Made by a program: the position numbers and the translations under genes. Under the pieces are notes generated by a model, which was given only the letters and a program-made list of their open reading frames with translations, was not told where the DNA came from and ran no database searches. Of a DNA stretch of 58,260 nucleotides, positions 44,286 to 53,889 are shown piece by piece; within the stretch, counting starts at the first letter, position 1; every line of letters begins with the position of its first letter. Source of the DNA: UBA3263 sp964554335 (GTDB taxonomy: Bacteria > Bacteroidota > Bacteroidia > Bacteroidales > Muribaculaceae); assembly GCA_964554335.1 (NCBI GenBank), contig CAZKOF010000006.1, positions 1-58,260 of the forward strand, written 5' to 3'.

Positions 44286-45167
44286 ATGAAACTCAAGAAC
44301 TTACTCCCCATAATATTTTTCGGCGCAACGCTGTTCAGCGCCTGCGAGGACACGATTGACCGCGACCATCGCTATACGGCGGCCGCGTCGCCCGAAATCA
44401 AGCGCGCCGTGCTCGTCGAGGAGTACACCGGCACGCGCTGCACCAACTCTCCCAACGGCCACGTCATTCTCGAAAAGCTCGAGGAATATTACAACACCCC
44501 GGAGAACGTCGAGCAGGGCAACGGGCTCCTCGTCGTGGGCATCCACATCCCCAACTGGGGATACACGACCGAGCAGGGAGGATTCATAACCCCCGAGGCC
44601 GCCGACATGACTCCTGAAAACGTTGATCCCCCGATGGCCCAAATCAACCGTAACGGCAATATTTTGAAGCGCGACGAGTGGAGCAAAGCGATTGCCGAGC
44701 AGATCAGTCGCCCGGCGGCAGTGCACTTTCCCGACCGCATTATGGCCGTCAGCACCCCGACGGGCATCCTGGTCAACGGCACAGTCATCGCCGACGAGAA
44801 CATCGGCGACGCGCGCCTGCACGTCTGGCTGGTCGAAGACAATATCAAGTTCCGCCAGCAGACCCCGGACGGCAACGATCTCAACTACATGCACCGCAAC
44901 GTTTATCGCGCCCACATGACCGGGTCTTATGCCGGCGACGACTTTGCGCTGACCCGCAACGTCGGCCGCAGATTCGGATATTCCTATCCGCTCGATGAAA
45001 ACTGGAACACGGAGAACATGCGCGCCGTGGTGTTCATCGAGTCGCCCTCGCGCGGAGTTCTAAACGCAACGCAAACGAAAGTATTGATCGTCTCGGACCC
45101 CTTACGGGCAAGGTCCTGCTCAAATAAAATTGCTCTATTAACATTCAACATAAACTTAAATCCATGA
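44286..45167 (+). CDS. Omp28-related lipoprotein
   Basis: A 293-residue lipoprotein (FFGATLFSACED, lipobox Cys about 19). The Omp28 thioredoxin-like domain is recognisable from KRAVLVEEYTGTRCTNSPNGH, where the second Cys of the usual C-x-x-C (as in RCVNCP) is Ser, and from GILVNGTVIADE. The ATG at 44286 is preferred over GTG at 44283. The stop overlaps the GH20 start by four bases, so the C-terminal end (SNKIALLTFNINLNP) shares DNA with the next gene's start region. Confidence 0.85.
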   Translation: MKLKNLLPIIFFGATLFSACEDTIDRDHRYTAAASPEIKRAVLVEEYTGTRCTNSPNGHVILEKLEEYYNTPENVEQGNGLLVVGIHIPNWGYTTEQGGFITPEAADMTPENVDPPMAQINRNGNILKRDEWSKAIAEQISRPAAVHFPDRIMAVSTPTGILVNGTVIADENIGDARLHVWLVEDNIKFRQQTPDGNDLNYMHRNVYRAHMTGSYAGDDFALTRNVGRRFGYSYPLDENWNTENMRAVVFIESPSRGVLNATQTKVLIVSDPLRARSCSNKIALLTFNINLNP

Positions 45168-48100
45168 AACACAGAATTCTCTCCGCATTTCTTGCGGCAG
45201 TCGTATCGTTTGGCGCCACGGCAGAGACTTTCGTCAACCTGACGCCTAAACCCAAACAGATGACCGTAGGCACGGGTGAACTCACTCTGCCTCAGTCATT
45301 CACAGTCGGCCATTCGCTCTCCGGCGACATGCAGGCCGAGGTTTCAAAGTTTATCGCAACCTTCACGGCCGCAACCGGTCTAACGGTCAGCGAAGGCTCC
45401 GAAGGACTCATAACGGTCAGCGAGAACCCCGTACTCGCCGCCGAGGGTTATACCCTCGACATCACGGCCGAGGGCGTCACGATTGCCGCCTCTGCCCCGG
45501 CGGGCCTCTACTACGCGTTCCGGTCGCTGATGAAAATCATGCCGCCGAACGTCATTCTCGGAATCGCGTCGGATGCCGCCGTTATTCAGACCTATACTCT
45601 GCCGCTGGTCAGTATCAATGACGAGCCGCGCTACCCCTGGCGAGGCCTGGAAATCGACGTTGCCCGCCACTTCTTCGACGTTGCCCAGATCAAGAAGATG
45701 ATTGACATCATGGCGGTCTACAAAATGAACCGCCTGCACTGGCACCTCACCGACGACCAGGGCTGGCGCTTCGAGATGCCTAAATATCCGAAACTGACAA
45801 CTGCTGCCGGCGCTCCTAAGAACCAATATTGGTGGGACTTCGACAACCATATGTCGTTCCTGACCAACAAGCAGTATGGCCCCTACTTCTACACCGTCGA
45901 AGAGATGAAAGAGGTAGTTGCCTACGCAAAGGAGCACCACATCGAGGTGTGTCCCGAGGTAGACATGCCCGGCCACATGCAGTGCGCCATAGCCGCATAT
46001 CCAGAGTTTTCGACCACGCCCGACAGCGACCACCCTGTGCGCTACTGGCCGGGCGTATCGACAGATATTCTCGACATCTCGAACCCCGCGGTGATGCAGT
46101 TCCTCCGCGACGTTATTGACCAGCTGGCCGAAATCTTCCCCTACGAATATATCCACATCGGCGGCGACGAGTGTCCGACGACCGCATGGGCCAACTCGGC
46201 TTCCTGTCAGGAATTCAAGAAAGAATACGGCCTCCAGAGCGACCGCGCAATCCAGAACTGGATGACAAAGGAGCTCGCCGACCACGCCAGTAAAGACAAT
46301 CGCAAACTCATTTGCTGGAACGAGGTCATCACGACCGACGGCGCCGATCACGAGCTCGCCCAGGATGCCGACATACTGATTTACTGCTGGCTCAACCCCG
46401 GAGGCGACAACAATCCCTCGAAACTCGCCGCAAGCCTCGGACTGCGCTCCGTCTGGTGTCCGACATCATATTACTATCTCGACTACCCTCAATGGGGCGG
46501 CTCCGACGAGCCTCACTCGATGGGCGGAGTCATCAACCTCGAGCGCACCTATAATGGCACTCCCGACTATGAGGAGTCGAAAAAGGAGTTTTATTACGGT
46601 GTTAACTGTAACCTTTGGACAGAATTTATATGTGAGAATAAGCACCTGGAATACAACGCACTGCCCCGCATGATTGCCGTTGCCGAGACCGGCTGGACCC
46701 CGACCGCCGGCAAGGACTTCAGCGATTTCAAGAAGCGTTTCAATGCCGACACCCGCATGCTCGATGCCGGCAACTACACCTACGGCCGCCATTATGTCGA
46801 CCAACCGGCCGACGACGCTTTCAAACCCGAAGAGGGCAAGTTTTACCGTCTGATTACCCAAGCCTCGGCCGATGCCCAGCGCCGCGACCGCTGCATTGAA
46901 CTGATCCACTCCGGCTGCTCTCTGATTTCAGACAAAGGCGCCGCTGAAGGTCAGCTTTGGAGCAATGCTCAGGCAGCCAAAGACTCCGAGCACTATGACT
47001 GGCAATACTGGACTTTTGAGGCCGACCCCGCAGGATCCGGCAAATATGCGATGGTTAACCGCAAAGCCCCCGAGGGCTCCGTCAGCCCCGCGATGAGCGG
47101 CTCGAGCATCGATGCCCGCTGGAGCTACGACAATGCGACCAAGCATTATAACTTTGTTCTCGGCGAACACTTCTCTACCGCCGATCTCGGGGGCATTCTC
47201 AGCATCCGCTCCGACAAAGGCGCGACATGGTTTGTCAACTGTGCCCAGGCTGCCCAAAACCTCACAATCAACAACTGGGCCGACCCCGAAGACGGCAATG
47301 GCGGCATGTGGCTCTTCCACCTCGAGGATTACGAACCCGTCGCAGCCGGCGGCATCCCCTTCGAGCCGCTTAAATCGGGCAACTACGCTTTTGTTAACTC
47401 CGTAGGCAACGGCACGCTCTCAATGACCGGCGACTTGCTGACAACCGAAACCGACCCTCGCTTCGGCGCTATCGGCTGGACCCTTACCGCCGGAGCATAT
47501 GACGAGAAAACCGACTCTCAGACCGTGACTCTGCAGAACATGGCCACGGGTCTCTATATTGGCGGACTCTCGCAGCAGGCAGTGTCGACCATCGAGTTCG
47601 CCGATGGCTGGGGAGTATTCGACGGCAACGCCGGTCACACGGTAACCTTCACCGCCAACGCCGCCGAAGCCGCCGAGCTGAAACTTGCCCGCATCAGCGA
47701 AAACACCGAATCCTACACCCTGAGCCTCAACGGCAAGCAGCTTTTTGCTTTCGGCCCCGAATCGACAGTCAGCCCCAACGGTGTCAACGCCCGCGCGAAA
47801 GCCCCCGAAATGCAGGGCTCAGGCTGGTTCATAAAAGCTATTGCCCGTGCGGTCAAGGCCTCGGCAACTGACGGCACAGAGTCGGTCGGCACCTATTACC
47901 ATTATGACCTCGAAGGCGTCGAAGCGGCCAACCCGCTGCCCCAACCCTATGAACTCTATGAATACGTCGGCGAAAGCACCGTCGGCACCGATGCCGGCCA
48001 TGACGCCGTCAGCGTTGAACTCCGCCGCGTCCGTCGCGAGGTTTTCTACCGTCTGACCGACACCGAGGGTCGCCTTTGGGAGGTCGCCCGCGACACGATT

Positions 48101-48976
48101 GACGTTGCCGCGCCTTTCATCCCCGCAGCTCCCTCACGCCGCTACCTGACTTTTAAGGAGCAGGGGGCCGTTGTTGCCGATACGGCAACCGTTATTTACA
48201 CCACCGAGGCAATTCCGGGCATCGGCAAGCTCGGCGCCCCCGTGACCGCCGTCGAAGCCAACGGCATCTACGCGATTGAAGACACTCACTCGGTTCGCCA
48301 TGCCTTTCGAGGCGACTGCGACGGCATCGTCGGCGGCTCGCGCAACGCCGAGGGATGCTCGCCGGCATATCTCTGGAAACTCGAGACAAAAGACGCCGGA
48401 TATAACGTGCGCAACATGGCTTCGGGCCGCTACGTTCAGGAAATTGAGCTGAGCACCCCGGCACAGACCGGCACCAACGCCCGCACATATAACTTCACCT
48501 TCAACAAGGCCGACGAAACATGGAAAATCAAGAGCACCGGCAACGGTTACTGTTGGGACGGCCTCGAAGACCTGCACATGGTAGGCTGGTACGACCCGGG
48601 GCACTCCCACAAGCTCTACACCCTGGACGAAGCCGCCCCGTATTATCAGATTACCGTTACCGAAAAGAGCGAGCTCGACAAGGTGCTCTCTGAACGTACA
48701 ATCCTTGTTTGCGCCGGCGACTCATATATTTTCGCCGCAACGTCGCGCCCGGGAAAGACCCTGGTTTCAGTCGAAGGCAACGAGGAACTTGACGAGATCT
48801 ACTCCAACAAGCATATCATCGTTACCTATGCTCTGGAGCAGGACGGCATTGACAGTCTGCCGGCCTCCGACGCGGCTTCATTCACGCAAATCCATGACCT
48901 GCAGGGTCGCCGGCTCAATAGCGTCGGCCACCCCGGCATCTATATCGTAAACGGCCGTAAAATCCTTACTCACTGA
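45164..48976 (+). CDS. Large GH20 beta-N-acetylhexosaminidase with T9SS-type tail
   Basis: A 1270-residue secreted glycosidase. It has a signal peptide (1-20), a GH20b N-terminal domain (about 22-155) and a TIM-barrel catalytic domain (about 155-500) with HWHLTDDQGWR and the catalytic pair D335-E336 in HIGGDECPTTAW. About 750 further residues contain beta-rich, ricin-like or carbohydrate-binding modules. The C-terminus (IHDLQGRRL, then GIYIVNGRKILTH) is the T9SS type A sorting signal pattern. The family removes terminal GlcNAc/GalNAc, as from mucin or host glycans (inference for this host). The start overlaps the Omp28 stop. Confidence 0.93.
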   Translation: MKHRILSAFLAAVVSFGATAETFVNLTPKPKQMTVGTGELTLPQSFTVGHSLSGDMQAEVSKFIATFTAATGLTVSEGSEGLITVSENPVLAAEGYTLDITAEGVTIAASAPAGLYYAFRSLMKIMPPNVILGIASDAAVIQTYTLPLVSINDEPRYPWRGLEIDVARHFFDVAQIKKMIDIMAVYKMNRLHWHLTDDQGWRFEMPKYPKLTTAAGAPKNQYWWDFDNHMSFLTNKQYGPYFYTVEEMKEVVAYAKEHHIEVCPEVDMPGHMQCAIAAYPEFSTTPDSDHPVRYWPGVSTDILDISNPAVMQFLRDVIDQLAEIFPYEYIHIGGDECPTTAWANSASCQEFKKEYGLQSDRAIQNWMTKELADHASKDNRKLICWNEVITTDGADHELAQDADILIYCWLNPGGDNNPSKLAASLGLRSVWCPTSYYYLDYPQWGGSDEPHSMGGVINLERTYNGTPDYEESKKEFYYGVNCNLWTEFICENKHLEYNALPRMIAVAETGWTPTAGKDFSDFKKRFNADTRMLDAGNYTYGRHYVDQPADDAFKPEEGKFYRLITQASADAQRRDRCIELIHSGCSLISDKGAAEGQLWSNAQAAKDSEHYDWQYWTFEADPAGSGKYAMVNRKAPEGSVSPAMSGSSIDARWSYDNATKHYNFVLGEHFSTADLGGILSIRSDKGATWFVNCAQAAQNLTINNWADPEDGNGGMWLFHLEDYEPVAAGGIPFEPLKSGNYAFVNSVGNGTLSMTGDLLTTETDPRFGAIGWTLTAGAYDEKTDSQTVTLQNMATGLYIGGLSQQAVSTIEFADGWGVFDGNAGHTVTFTANAAEAAELKLARISENTESYTLSLNGKQLFAFGPESTVSPNGVNARAKAPEMQGSGWFIKAIARAVKASATDGTESVGTYYHYDLEGVEAANPLPQPYELYEYVGESTVGTDAGHDAVSVELRRVRREVFYRLTDTEGRLWEVARDTIDVAAPFIPAAPSRRYLTFKEQGAVVADTATVIYTTEAIPGIGKLGAPVTAVEANGIYAIEDTHSVRHAFRGDCDGIVGGSRNAEGCSPAYLWKLETKDAGYNVRNMASGRYVQEIELSTPAQTGTNARTYNFTFNKADETWKIKSTGNGYCWDGLEDLHMVGWYDPGHSHKLYTLDEAAPYYQITVTEKSELDKVLSERTILVCAGDSYIFAATSRPGKTLVSVEGNEELDEIYSNKHIIVTYALEQDGIDSLPASDAASFTQIHDLQGRRLNSVGHPGIYIVNGRKILTH

Positions 48977-48978
48977 CC

Positions 48979-51222
48979 ATGGTAAAGAAACTTCTGATTG
49001 CAATTTGCATGTTCTGCGGCATAAGTGTCGCCGCCGAGACGTTTATCAACCTCACCCCCGCGCCGAAAGAGATGACTCTCGGCGAGGGAGAATACGCCCT
49101 GCCCCCGAAGCCCACCGTGGCGGTTAAGGCGTTGCCTGCCGAAATGACGGCCGAATGCTCGAAATTCGCCGCCGCGCTCACCGAAGCCACCGGTCTCGAC
49201 GTCCAAACCGTCGATAAGTCTAAAGGCACTTTCACGGTGAAAGTCAATCCCGCTATTGCTCCCGAAAGCTACACCCTCGCGATTACGCGCAAAGGCGTGG
49301 CAATCGAGGCTTCGACCCCCGCCGGTCTCTATTTCGCGTTTCAGACCGTCAAAAAAATCCTGCCCGACAATGTCATGGCCGGAATCTATGAGAAAAAAGC
49401 CTACGCCCTGCCTCTGCTCACAATCAACGATGAACCCCGTCTTGACTACCGCGGTTTCATGCTTGACTGCAGCCGCCACTTCTTCACGGTCGACGAAATC
49501 AAACGCATGATTGACGTCATGAGCTACTATAAGATGAACAAGTTCCACTGGCACCTCACCGACGATCAGGGCTGGCGCATGGAGATGCCCGCATATCCGC
49601 GCCTGCAGACCGTAGGCGCAACGGCCGACAACGTGCAGATTGTCGACCGCCACACCAAGACCGAATACTGGCTCAACAAACCCTACGGACCTTTTTACTA
49701 TACCCGGGACCAGATGCGCGACATCGTGAAATATGCCGCCGAACATCATATAGAGGTCATCCCCGAAGTTGACATGCCGGGCCACACCATGTCCGTTATG
49801 GCAGCCTATCCCGAGTTCTCGTGCGACCCCGAAGGCAAGCACTCCGTCGGCGTGACCGGCGGAATCTATGCCGACGTGCTCAACGTTGCCAACCCCGGAG
49901 CCATGCAATTCGTGCGCGACGTCTGCGATGCTCTTATCGACATCTTTCCCGCCAATACTATCCATATCGGTGGCGACGAATGTCCCGACACCAACTGGGT
50001 GCGCATCGACGGCGAAGGCAACATCATCGGCGGCAACGAGGAGTGTATCGCCCTCTATAAGGAGAAAAACATGACGCATCCGCGCCAGCTCCAGAGCCTC
50101 TTCGTCAAAGAGGTTTCCGACTATGTCAAGTCAAAGGGCCGCCGCGTGGCTTTCTGGAACGAAGCCCTCACGGCCAAAGGCACCGACGTTGACAAAGTGC
50201 GCTCAACCGACGCCCTCATCTACTGCTGGGTCGGCGCCGACCGCGCCGTCGACCACGCAACGGAGATGGGACTGAACGTTGTCTATACCCCCATCGGCAA
50301 GACCGGCCCCACCAAAGGCTCCTTCTATATCAACCGCTCGCAAGACCCCAACGACCCGCCGGCCAACGGCTATATGGTCGATGACGTCAAGAGCGTTTAC
50401 GCAACCGTTCCTTTCACCGAAAAGGCTTTGGCCGAACATCCCGAGTTGCTCGAAGGCGTGCAAGGCACTTTCTGGACCGAGCGCGTTGCCGACCGCGAAT
50501 ATCTTGAATATCTCGCCCTTCCCCGTCTGCTCGCAATCGCCGAAATCGGTTGGACTCCGCAGGAAGGCAAAAGCTGGGAGAGTTTCCAAAAGCGCATGAG
50601 CGCCGACCGCAAGCTCCTGGACTATAACGACTACAAATATTCGCCCTACCATATGGAGGGCTACGTTGCCCCGACCGGAGCCGCCGCCAAGATGGAGATG
50701 CCCCGCAAGGGCGTGTGGTATCGCGTGGTGTCGAACGCCGAGTCGCCCCGCGGAGGCCGAATCTGGGACCTTGGCGCCGACGGCGTGCTGACAACCACGG
50801 CGAAAATCGCTCAGAAGGGTGACGAGAACTATGACGCCCAATGGTTCCGTTTCGATGAAGCTCCCGGTTATCCGGGCCGCTACGCCATCGTTTGCAAAGC
50901 GCGCCCCGAAGGCTCGCTCAACGGCGCCCCGACCTCCGAAACCCCCGAGGGCCGCTGGACATATGACGACAACGGTCAGAACCCCGTCTTCACCTTCTCC
51001 AACATGCACTACGGCAACAACACCGACGGCACCCACTGGTATGGAATTCACTCCAACGACTCGGGCAACAACCAGTGGATGAACGCCGCGACGGCCGCCC
51101 GGGGCTTTGCCGTCAATATCTGGAACCAACCCTCCGACGGCTCCAACTCATGCTACTGGACCCTGATTGCCGAGGGAGGCCCGGACATCATAGTGACCCC
51201 CGCAATGGCGTTCCTCTATTGA
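48979..51222 (+). CDS. GH20 beta-N-acetylhexosaminidase, tandem paralogue
   Basis: A 747-residue paralogue of the preceding gene: signal peptide, GH20b domain (LTPAPKEMTLGEGEYALP), then the barrel with FHWHLTDDQGWRMEMPAYPR and catalytic D333-E334 in HIGGDECPDTNW. A shorter beta domain follows to the stop at 51222. It starts two bases after the first GH20 stop, so a tandem duplication in one operon is likely. The reading frame stops just before a T9SS-type tail that continues in another frame (51227-51356). Confidence 0.93.
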   Translation: MVKKLLIAICMFCGISVAAETFINLTPAPKEMTLGEGEYALPPKPTVAVKALPAEMTAECSKFAAALTEATGLDVQTVDKSKGTFTVKVNPAIAPESYTLAITRKGVAIEASTPAGLYFAFQTVKKILPDNVMAGIYEKKAYALPLLTINDEPRLDYRGFMLDCSRHFFTVDEIKRMIDVMSYYKMNKFHWHLTDDQGWRMEMPAYPRLQTVGATADNVQIVDRHTKTEYWLNKPYGPFYYTRDQMRDIVKYAAEHHIEVIPEVDMPGHTMSVMAAYPEFSCDPEGKHSVGVTGGIYADVLNVANPGAMQFVRDVCDALIDIFPANTIHIGGDECPDTNWVRIDGEGNIIGGNEECIALYKEKNMTHPRQLQSLFVKEVSDYVKSKGRRVAFWNEALTAKGTDVDKVRSTDALIYCWVGADRAVDHATEMGLNVVYTPIGKTGPTKGSFYINRSQDPNDPPANGYMVDDVKSVYATVPFTEKALAEHPELLEGVQGTFWTERVADREYLEYLALPRLLAIAEIGWTPQEGKSWESFQKRMSADRKLLDYNDYKYSPYHMEGYVAPTGAAAKMEMPRKGVWYRVVSNAESPRGGRIWDLGADGVLTTTAKIAQKGDENYDAQWFRFDEAPGYPGRYAIVCKARPEGSLNGAPTSETPEGRWTYDDNGQNPVFTFSNMHYGNNTDGTHWYGIHSNDSGNNQWMNAATAARGFAVNIWNQPSDGSNSCYWTLIAEGGPDIIVTPAMAFLY

Positions 51223-51226
51223 TAAG

Positions 51227-51356
51227 ATCAGTGAAGTGGAGCAATAGCGCGACAGACGCCACCGGCGGGTTCTGCGACCTTCAGGGTCGCAGAATTCTCA
51301 ACCCCCGCTCGGGCATCTACATCCAAAACGGCCGCAAACTCCTTATCCGCCCCTAA
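51227..51356 (+). pseudogene. Out-of-frame T9SS-type C-terminal tail of the second GH20
   Basis: After the GH20 stop the third frame reads ISEVEQ and then stops. The next frame reads ATDATGGFCDLQGRRILNPR and GIYIQNGRKLLIRP up to TAA at 51356. This matches the end of the first GH20 (DLQGRRL and GIYIVNGRKILTH). At least two frame changes separate it from the enzyme. Either the sorting tail has been lost by mutation, or the assembly has small errors. Confidence 0.7.
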
Positions 51357-51381
51357 ACCCCATGCGAAAGTTGAATAAAAA

Positions 51382-51413
51382 TTTGCTCGTTTAGCCAAAA
51401 AACTTTAACTTTG
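51382..51413 (+). promoter_or_regulatory. Consensus promoter for the TPR/pfkA region
   Basis: TTTG (51382-51385), 20 bases, TAACTTTG (51406-51413), a full consensus match 32 bases before the ATG at 51446. Confidence 0.7.
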
Positions 51414-51445
51414 CGGCTCAAAATATTGAAACCAACATATAGACT

Positions 51446-52093
51446 ATGTCAACAAACGAACCCATTCTCCCCGCAGAGGAGACCTCAGTGAAATCCGCAA
51501 ACAGGGCCCGCACCGTTATGATGTGGGCCGGCATCGCAGTGGCCGTGGTGGTTATCGGTGTGCTCGTATATATCTACCTCTATAAGCAGCCCGCCGTTGC
51601 CAAAGCCAACGAAGCCATCGGCGAAGCCGACCGCATCGCCATGTTCGAGGGCAATGACTCGACCGCACTTGCCGCCTACGAGGCCGTTGCCAACGGCTAC
51701 GGTTTCGACGCCGGCAACCGCGCCAAACTTGAGGCCGCAATGCTTCTCTATCAGCAGGGCGACTATCAGAAAGCTCTTGACTATGTCAGCAAATATGACA
51801 ATACCGACGACGTTGTTGCCCCCCTGACCCTCGGCCTGAAGGGCGACTGCCTGGTCAACCTCGATCGCAATGCCGACGCCGTCAAGGCTTTCAAGAAGGC
51901 AATCAGCCTGAGCGACAACAACCCGCAACTCGTTCCCTACTTCCTGCAGAAACTCGCAACGGTCTACTGCGCCGAAAGCAAATTTGACGATGCCGTGAAG
52001 GCCTACAAGGAGATAGAAGAAAAATATCCGTTCTACGCCCAGCGCGCCTCAATCGAAGGCCTCCGCATTCAGGCGGAAGCTCTCGCTCAATAA
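51446..52093 (+). CDS. Membrane-anchored TPR protein (YfgM-like)
   Basis: A 215-residue protein with a short cytoplasmic start, one transmembrane helix (about 25-47, MMWAGIAVAVVVIGVLVYIY) and tetratricopeptide repeats outside (AMLLYQQGDYQKALDYVSKY, NLDRNADAVKAFKKAISLSD, AESKFDDAVKAYKEIEEKYP). The layout resembles YfgM/BepA-associated TPR proteins involved in periplasmic folding, but that is analogy only. Confidence 0.82.
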   Translation: MSTNEPILPAEETSVKSANRARTVMMWAGIAVAVVVIGVLVYIYLYKQPAVAKANEAIGEADRIAMFEGNDSTALAAYEAVANGYGFDAGNRAKLEAAMLLYQQGDYQKALDYVSKYDNTDDVVAPLTLGLKGDCLVNLDRNADAVKAFKKAISLSDNNPQLVPYFLQKLATVYCAESKFDDAVKAYKEIEEKYPFYAQRASIEGLRIQAEALAQ

Positions 52094-52125
52094 TCCGACG
52101 GCTCTGACGCCGGGATCTGGCGACG

Positions 52126-52230
52126 TGGGCAGTGTGGGTGGGCCGTGTGGAAATCTCCACTCATTCCCCCTCTACACTGCCCTCTCTACACATCCCCCCA
52201 CATTTTTTACACCCCCCACACTCCCACACT
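52126..52230. repeat. GTGGGCAGTGT-type repeat upstream of pfkA
   Basis: GGGCAGTGT (52127-52135) is inverted at 52174-52182 (ACACTGCCC). C-rich CCCCCCACA-type repeats follow up to the pfkA start. It is related to 12318-12413 and to the 3' end of the gene at 15662. No promoter consensus is visible here, so pfkA may depend on readthrough. Confidence 0.6.
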
Positions 52231-52237
52231 ATAAGAA

Positions 52238-53218
52238 ATGGCAGATATTAAATGCATCGGCATTCTGACCTCCGGAGGCGATGCCCCCGGCATGAACGCC
52301 GCAATCCGTGCAGTCACCCGCTCCGCGATATTCAACGGATTTAAAGTAAAAGGAATATATCGTGGCTACAAAGGGCTGCTCACCGACGAAATCGAAGACT
52401 TCAAGACCCAAAACGTCAGCAACATAATCCAGGTCGGCGGAACAATCCTCAAAACCGCCCGATGCAAGGAGTTCCAAACCCCCGAAGGACGTCAACTCGC
52501 CTACGAGACCCTGTGCCGCCACGGCATCGACGCTCTCGTCGTCATCGGCGGCGACGGCTCCCTTACCGGCGCACGCATCTTTGCCAACGAGTTCAACTTC
52601 CCCTGCATCGGCTTACCCGGCACAATCGATAACGACCTCTTCGGAACCGATAAGACCATCGGCTACGACACGGCGCTGAACACCATCATGGAGTGCGTCG
52701 ACAAAATCCGCGACACCGCAACGAGCCATGAACGTCTCTTCTTCATCGAAGTCATGGGGCGCGATGCCGGCTTTCTGGCCCTCAACGGCGCGATTGCAAC
52801 CGGCGCCGAGGCCGCCATTATTCCCGAAATCTCGACCGAGGTCGACCAGCTCGGCGAACTGATTCAGAACGGCTTCCGCAAGAGCAAGAACTCGAGCATC
52901 GTGCTCGTTGCCGAAAGCCCCGTGACCGGCGGCGCAATGGGCCTGGCCGAACGCGTCAAGAACGAATTCCCGGCCTACGATGTGCGCGTCTCCATTTTGG
53001 GCCACCTTCAGCGCGGCGGCTCGCCGACGGCAACCGACCGCATCCTCGCCTCGCGAATGGGCGCGGCAGCAATCGACGCCCTGATGGAAGACCAGCGCAA
53101 CGTCATGATCGGCATTCAGAATGACCAGATTGTCTACGTTCCCTTCTCGAAGGCAATCAAAAACGACAAACCGATTGACCGCAGCCTGCTCGAAACCCTC
53201 AGACGCCTCTCGATCTGA
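52238..53218 (+). CDS. pfkA: 6-phosphofructokinase
   Basis: A 326-residue ATP-type PFK of glycolysis. The N-terminal ILTSGGDAPGMNAAIRAV, VVIGGDGSLTGA and the substrate loop PGTIDNDLFGTDKTIGYDTA with its catalytic Asp are present. Also seen are VMGRDAGFLAL and LGHLQRGGSPTATDR. It is full length. It converts fructose 6-phosphate to fructose 1,6-bisphosphate in the cytosol. Confidence 0.96.
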   Translation: MADIKCIGILTSGGDAPGMNAAIRAVTRSAIFNGFKVKGIYRGYKGLLTDEIEDFKTQNVSNIIQVGGTILKTARCKEFQTPEGRQLAYETLCRHGIDALVVIGGDGSLTGARIFANEFNFPCIGLPGTIDNDLFGTDKTIGYDTALNTIMECVDKIRDTATSHERLFFIEVMGRDAGFLALNGAIATGAEAAIIPEISTEVDQLGELIQNGFRKSKNSSIVLVAESPVTGGAMGLAERVKNEFPAYDVRVSILGHLQRGGSPTATDRILASRMGAAAIDALMEDQRNVMIGIQNDQIVYVPFSKAIKNDKPIDRSLLETLRRLSI

Positions 53219-53274
53219 CGCCCCCGCATAACTATTTCCCTCAATAACTGACAAGGTTGCCAAACACATAGAAC

Positions 53275-53889
53275 ATGGCAGAATTAGAAAAAATCAGCTA
53301 CGCTCTCGGCATGAGCATGGCCAACAATTTCCGATCTTCGGGAATCAAGGAACTCGACGTTGACCAATTTTCCGCAGGCCTCGACGCTGCATTCAACGGC
53401 GGCGACCTGAAGATGACTTACGACGAGGCGAAGACCGTCATCCGCGAATTTTTCACCGCAATGGAGCAGCAGATGCAGGTTGCCGCCGAAGCCGCCGCGA
53501 AAGTCAACGAGGATGCCGGCCGCAACCACCTCGAGGCCAACGCCAAGCGTCCCGAAGTCATCACTACTCCCTCGGGCCTCCAGTATGAAGTCCTCGTTGA
53601 AGGCAACGGCCCGAAACCGACCGCCCAAAGCCGGGTGAAAGTCCACTATACCGGTCGCCTCATCGACGGCACCGTGTTCGATAGTTCCGTTGAGCGCGGC
53701 GAGCCCGCATCCTTCGGTGTAACCCAGGTTATTCCCGGATGGGTCGAGGCCTTGCAGATGATGACCGCAGGCTCGAAATGGCGCCTCCACATCCCCTCGA
53801 ACCTTGCCTACGGCCCTCAGGGTGCCGGCGGCGTCATCGGCCCGAACTCAACCCTGATTTTCGAAGTAGAACTCCTCGAAGTATTATGA
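53275..53889 (+). CDS. FKBP-type peptidyl-prolyl isomerase (FkpA/Mip-like)
   Basis: A 204-residue protein with an N-terminal dimerisation domain (KISYALGMSMANNFRSSGIK, about 1-90) and a C-terminal FKBP domain (about 95-204) with SRVKVHYTGRLIDGTVFDSS, VIPGWVEALQMM and PSNLAYGPQGAGGVIGPNST. There is no signal peptide, so it is probably cytoplasmic. It speeds proline isomerisation during folding. It overlaps the following lipoprotein gene by four bases. Confidence 0.93.
   Translation: MAELEKISYALGMSMANNFRSSGIKELDVDQFSAGLDAAFNGGDLKMTYDEAKTVIREFFTAMEQQMQVAAEAAAKVNEDAGRNHLEANAKRPEVITTPSGLQYEVLVEGNGPKPTAQSRVKVHYTGRLIDGTVFDSSVERGEPASFGVTQVIPGWVEALQMMTAGSKWRLHIPSNLAYGPQGAGGVIGPNSTLIFEVELLEVL

Noticed and set aside
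53739..53885. Upstream extension of the FKBP-like lipoprotein gene
   Set aside because: It overlaps the FKBP coding sequence in another frame and would bury the signal peptide and lipobox that start at 53886.
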